In this document: piece after piece, positions 63,172-64,000 of the stretch | How the letters are laid out: every line of letters starts with the position of its first letter | Numbering within the stretch: position 1 is the first letter of the stretch | Assembly (NCBI RefSeq): GCF_000616095.1 | Contig: NZ_BAMS01000003.1 | Location: 248,001-312,000, forward strand | Direction of reading: 5' to 3' | Origin: Sneathiella glossodoripedis JCM 23214 | GTDB lineage: Bacteria > Pseudomonadota > Alphaproteobacteria > Sneathiellales > Sneathiellaceae | Length of the DNA: 64,000 bases | The notes under the pieces: generated by a model | What the model saw: only the letters and a program-made list of their open reading frames with translations | Databases searched by the model: none | What the model was told of the DNA's origin: nothing | Made by a program: the position numbers and the translations under genes

Positions 63172-63205
63172 CAATAGTGTCATACAACTGTAGTACTAAC
63201 GTCAT
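63166..63205 (+). promoter_or_regulatory. Candidate Pho box upstream of pstS
   Basis: Four 7-mers at strict 11-base spacing: CTGTAAC, GTGTCAT, CTGTAGT and ACGTCAT (63166, 63177, 63188, 63199), each separated by 4 bases. This is the layout of two tandem PhoB sites. The first overlaps the phoR stop. It supports phosphate-dependent expression of pstS. Confidence 0.6.
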
Positions 63206-63269
63206 CGCCAAAAGGCACTGTCCGCGCATCGGCAGGATCTGCTGTCGTTAGATATAACGGAGATATGAC

Positions 63270-64000
63270 GTGTTTAAGAAAACTCTCGGACTTGCTGTCG
63301 TTGCGACAGTTGCTATTGCGTCTCAAGCAGTGGCTCGCGATCAAATCAGAATTGTTGGCTCTTCAACAGTATTCCCTTTTTCCACAACTGTTGCAGAAAC
63401 TTTTGGTAACAAAGGCAACTTCAAGACCCCTGTTGTTGAAAGCACTGGCTCTGGCGGCGGATTGAAACTGTTTTGTGCAGGTATCGGTGTTGAACATCCG
63501 GATATTACAAATGCATCTCGGCGGATTAAAAAATCCGAAGTCGAAAAATGTGCAAAAGCCGGTATCACGGACATCACAGAAGTGAAAGTTGGTTTTGACG
63601 GAATCGTTGTTGCAAATGCCAAGTCAGCGGCTCCCCTGAACCTGACGAAAAAGCAGATTTTCATGGCATTGGCCAAGCAGGTTCCAATCGATGGCAAGCT
63701 TGTCGACAATCCATATAAAACATGGAAAGACGTTGATCCTTCTTTGCCAAATACAGCGATCAAAGTATTTGGTCCTCCTCCAACCTCAGGGACACGTGAT
63801 GCGTTCGCTGAACTGGCTCTTGAAGGGGGAGCAAAAGCATTTCCAAGTCTCAAGGCTCTGCGTAAATCAGACAAAAAAGCATTTAAAGCCATCGCTCATG
63901 CCGTGCGTGAAGACAATGTTTATGTAGAAACGGGTGAAAATGACAACCTGATTGTTCAGAAACTCGTCGCAGAACCAACAGCCGTTGGCGTATTTGGTTT
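63270..64000 (+). CDS. pstS: Phosphate ABC transporter substrate-binding protein (3' end cut by window)
   Basis: GTG 63270 (GGAG site upstream, in CGGAGATATGAC) opens a signal peptide (FKKTLGLAVVATVAIASQAVA) followed by the PstS phosphate-binding signature IVGSSTVFPFST and VVESTGSGGGLKLFC, then SRRIKKSE and PPPTSGTRDAFAEL. The frame runs off the right edge at 64000, so about 243 residues are visible. The periplasmic high-affinity phosphate receptor is expected to be followed by pstCAB. The Pho-box-like repeats and phoR lie upstream. Confidence 0.9.
   Translation, partial: MFKKTLGLAVVATVAIASQAVARDQIRIVGSSTVFPFSTTVAETFGNKGNFKTPVVESTGSGGGLKLFCAGIGVEHPDITNASRRIKKSEVEKCAKAGITDITEVKVGFDGIVVANAKSAAPLNLTKKQIFMALAKQVPIDGKLVDNPYKTWKDVDPSLPNTAIKVFGPPPTSGTRDAFAELALEGGAKAFPSLKALRKSDKKAFKAIAHAVREDNVYVETGENDNLIVQKLVAEPTAVGVFG

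Noticed and set aside
1-64000. CRISPR arrays, insertion sequences, rRNA or tRNA genes
   Set aside because: No regularly spaced repeats, transposase motifs or rRNA-like sequence were noticed. I recognised no tRNA by eye, but a covariance search was not possible.

Overview
The window looks like a piece of a free-living, probably marine alphaproteobacterial chromosome with a G+C content judged by eye to be in the mid-40s percent. Pointers are the C4-type 5-aminolevulinate synthase (hemA), the chain pdxH / surface lipoprotein / Sel1-repeat protein / DnaJ-like / fabI / aroC, a complete Tad/Flp (Cpa) pilus locus with sites resembling CtrA boxes, and a phoR-pstS pair with Pho-box-like repeats. A Sneathiella-like or related lineage is only a guess.

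Layout. 1-1.8 kb: a VPLPA/PEP-CTERM-type surface protein running off the left edge and a divergent secreted protein. 1.9-5.0 kb: a TetR-controlled catabolic operon (Rieske oxygenase, 2-hydroxychromene-2-carboxylate-isomerase-like protein, GST). 5.1-9.4 kb: a GAF-GGDEF-EAL protein, an FAD-linked oxidase and Sua5/TsaC. 9.5-13.3 kb: acyl-CoA dehydrogenase, MBL hydrolase and enoyl-CoA hydratase. 13.3-18.8 kb (minus strand): hemA, UspA, a kinase/ATPase fusion, a cation efflux protein and pdxH. 18.9-25.1 kb: housekeeping genes including dnaJ-like, fabI and aroC. 25.2-29.7 kb: a beta-barrel protein, LysR/DoxX, and an uncharacterised membrane/secreted pair. 29.7-34.4 kb: dusA followed by an AT-rich segment bounded by an exact 58-bp duplication of the dusA 5' end, with a third, diverged dusA fragment inside. 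This is the structure expected of genomic islands integrated in dusA. 34.5-38.4 kb: azlCD with Lrp, then a His-rich outer-membrane protein and znuA flanking a Zur-like palindrome. 38.4-43.9 kb: hybrid kinase, cupin, SDR, metG. 44.0-58.3 kb: the Tad pilus locus (TadE/F pseudopilins, VWA TadG, two Flp pilins, cpaABCDEF, tadB, tadC, an Hpt protein), followed by a TadD-like TPR-SPOR lipoprotein on the other strand. 60.4-64 kb: a hypothetical protein, Sir2, phoR and the start of pstS.

The Tad genes form a coherent machine: pilins (flp), prepilin peptidase (CpaA), periplasmic/secretin parts (CpaB, C, D), localisation ATPase (CpaE), motor (CpaF), inner-membrane platform (TadB, TadC), pseudopilins (TadE/F/G) and the TPR lipoprotein (TadD).

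A striking property of the sequence is that at least 15 reading-frame breaks occur in 13 recognisable genes. Fourteen behave as loss of one base and restore a family-typical protein when one base is added back; the one in tadC goes the other way. This density, spread over unrelated genes, points to indel errors in the assembly more than to biology. The affected genes are annotated here as single interrupted units.
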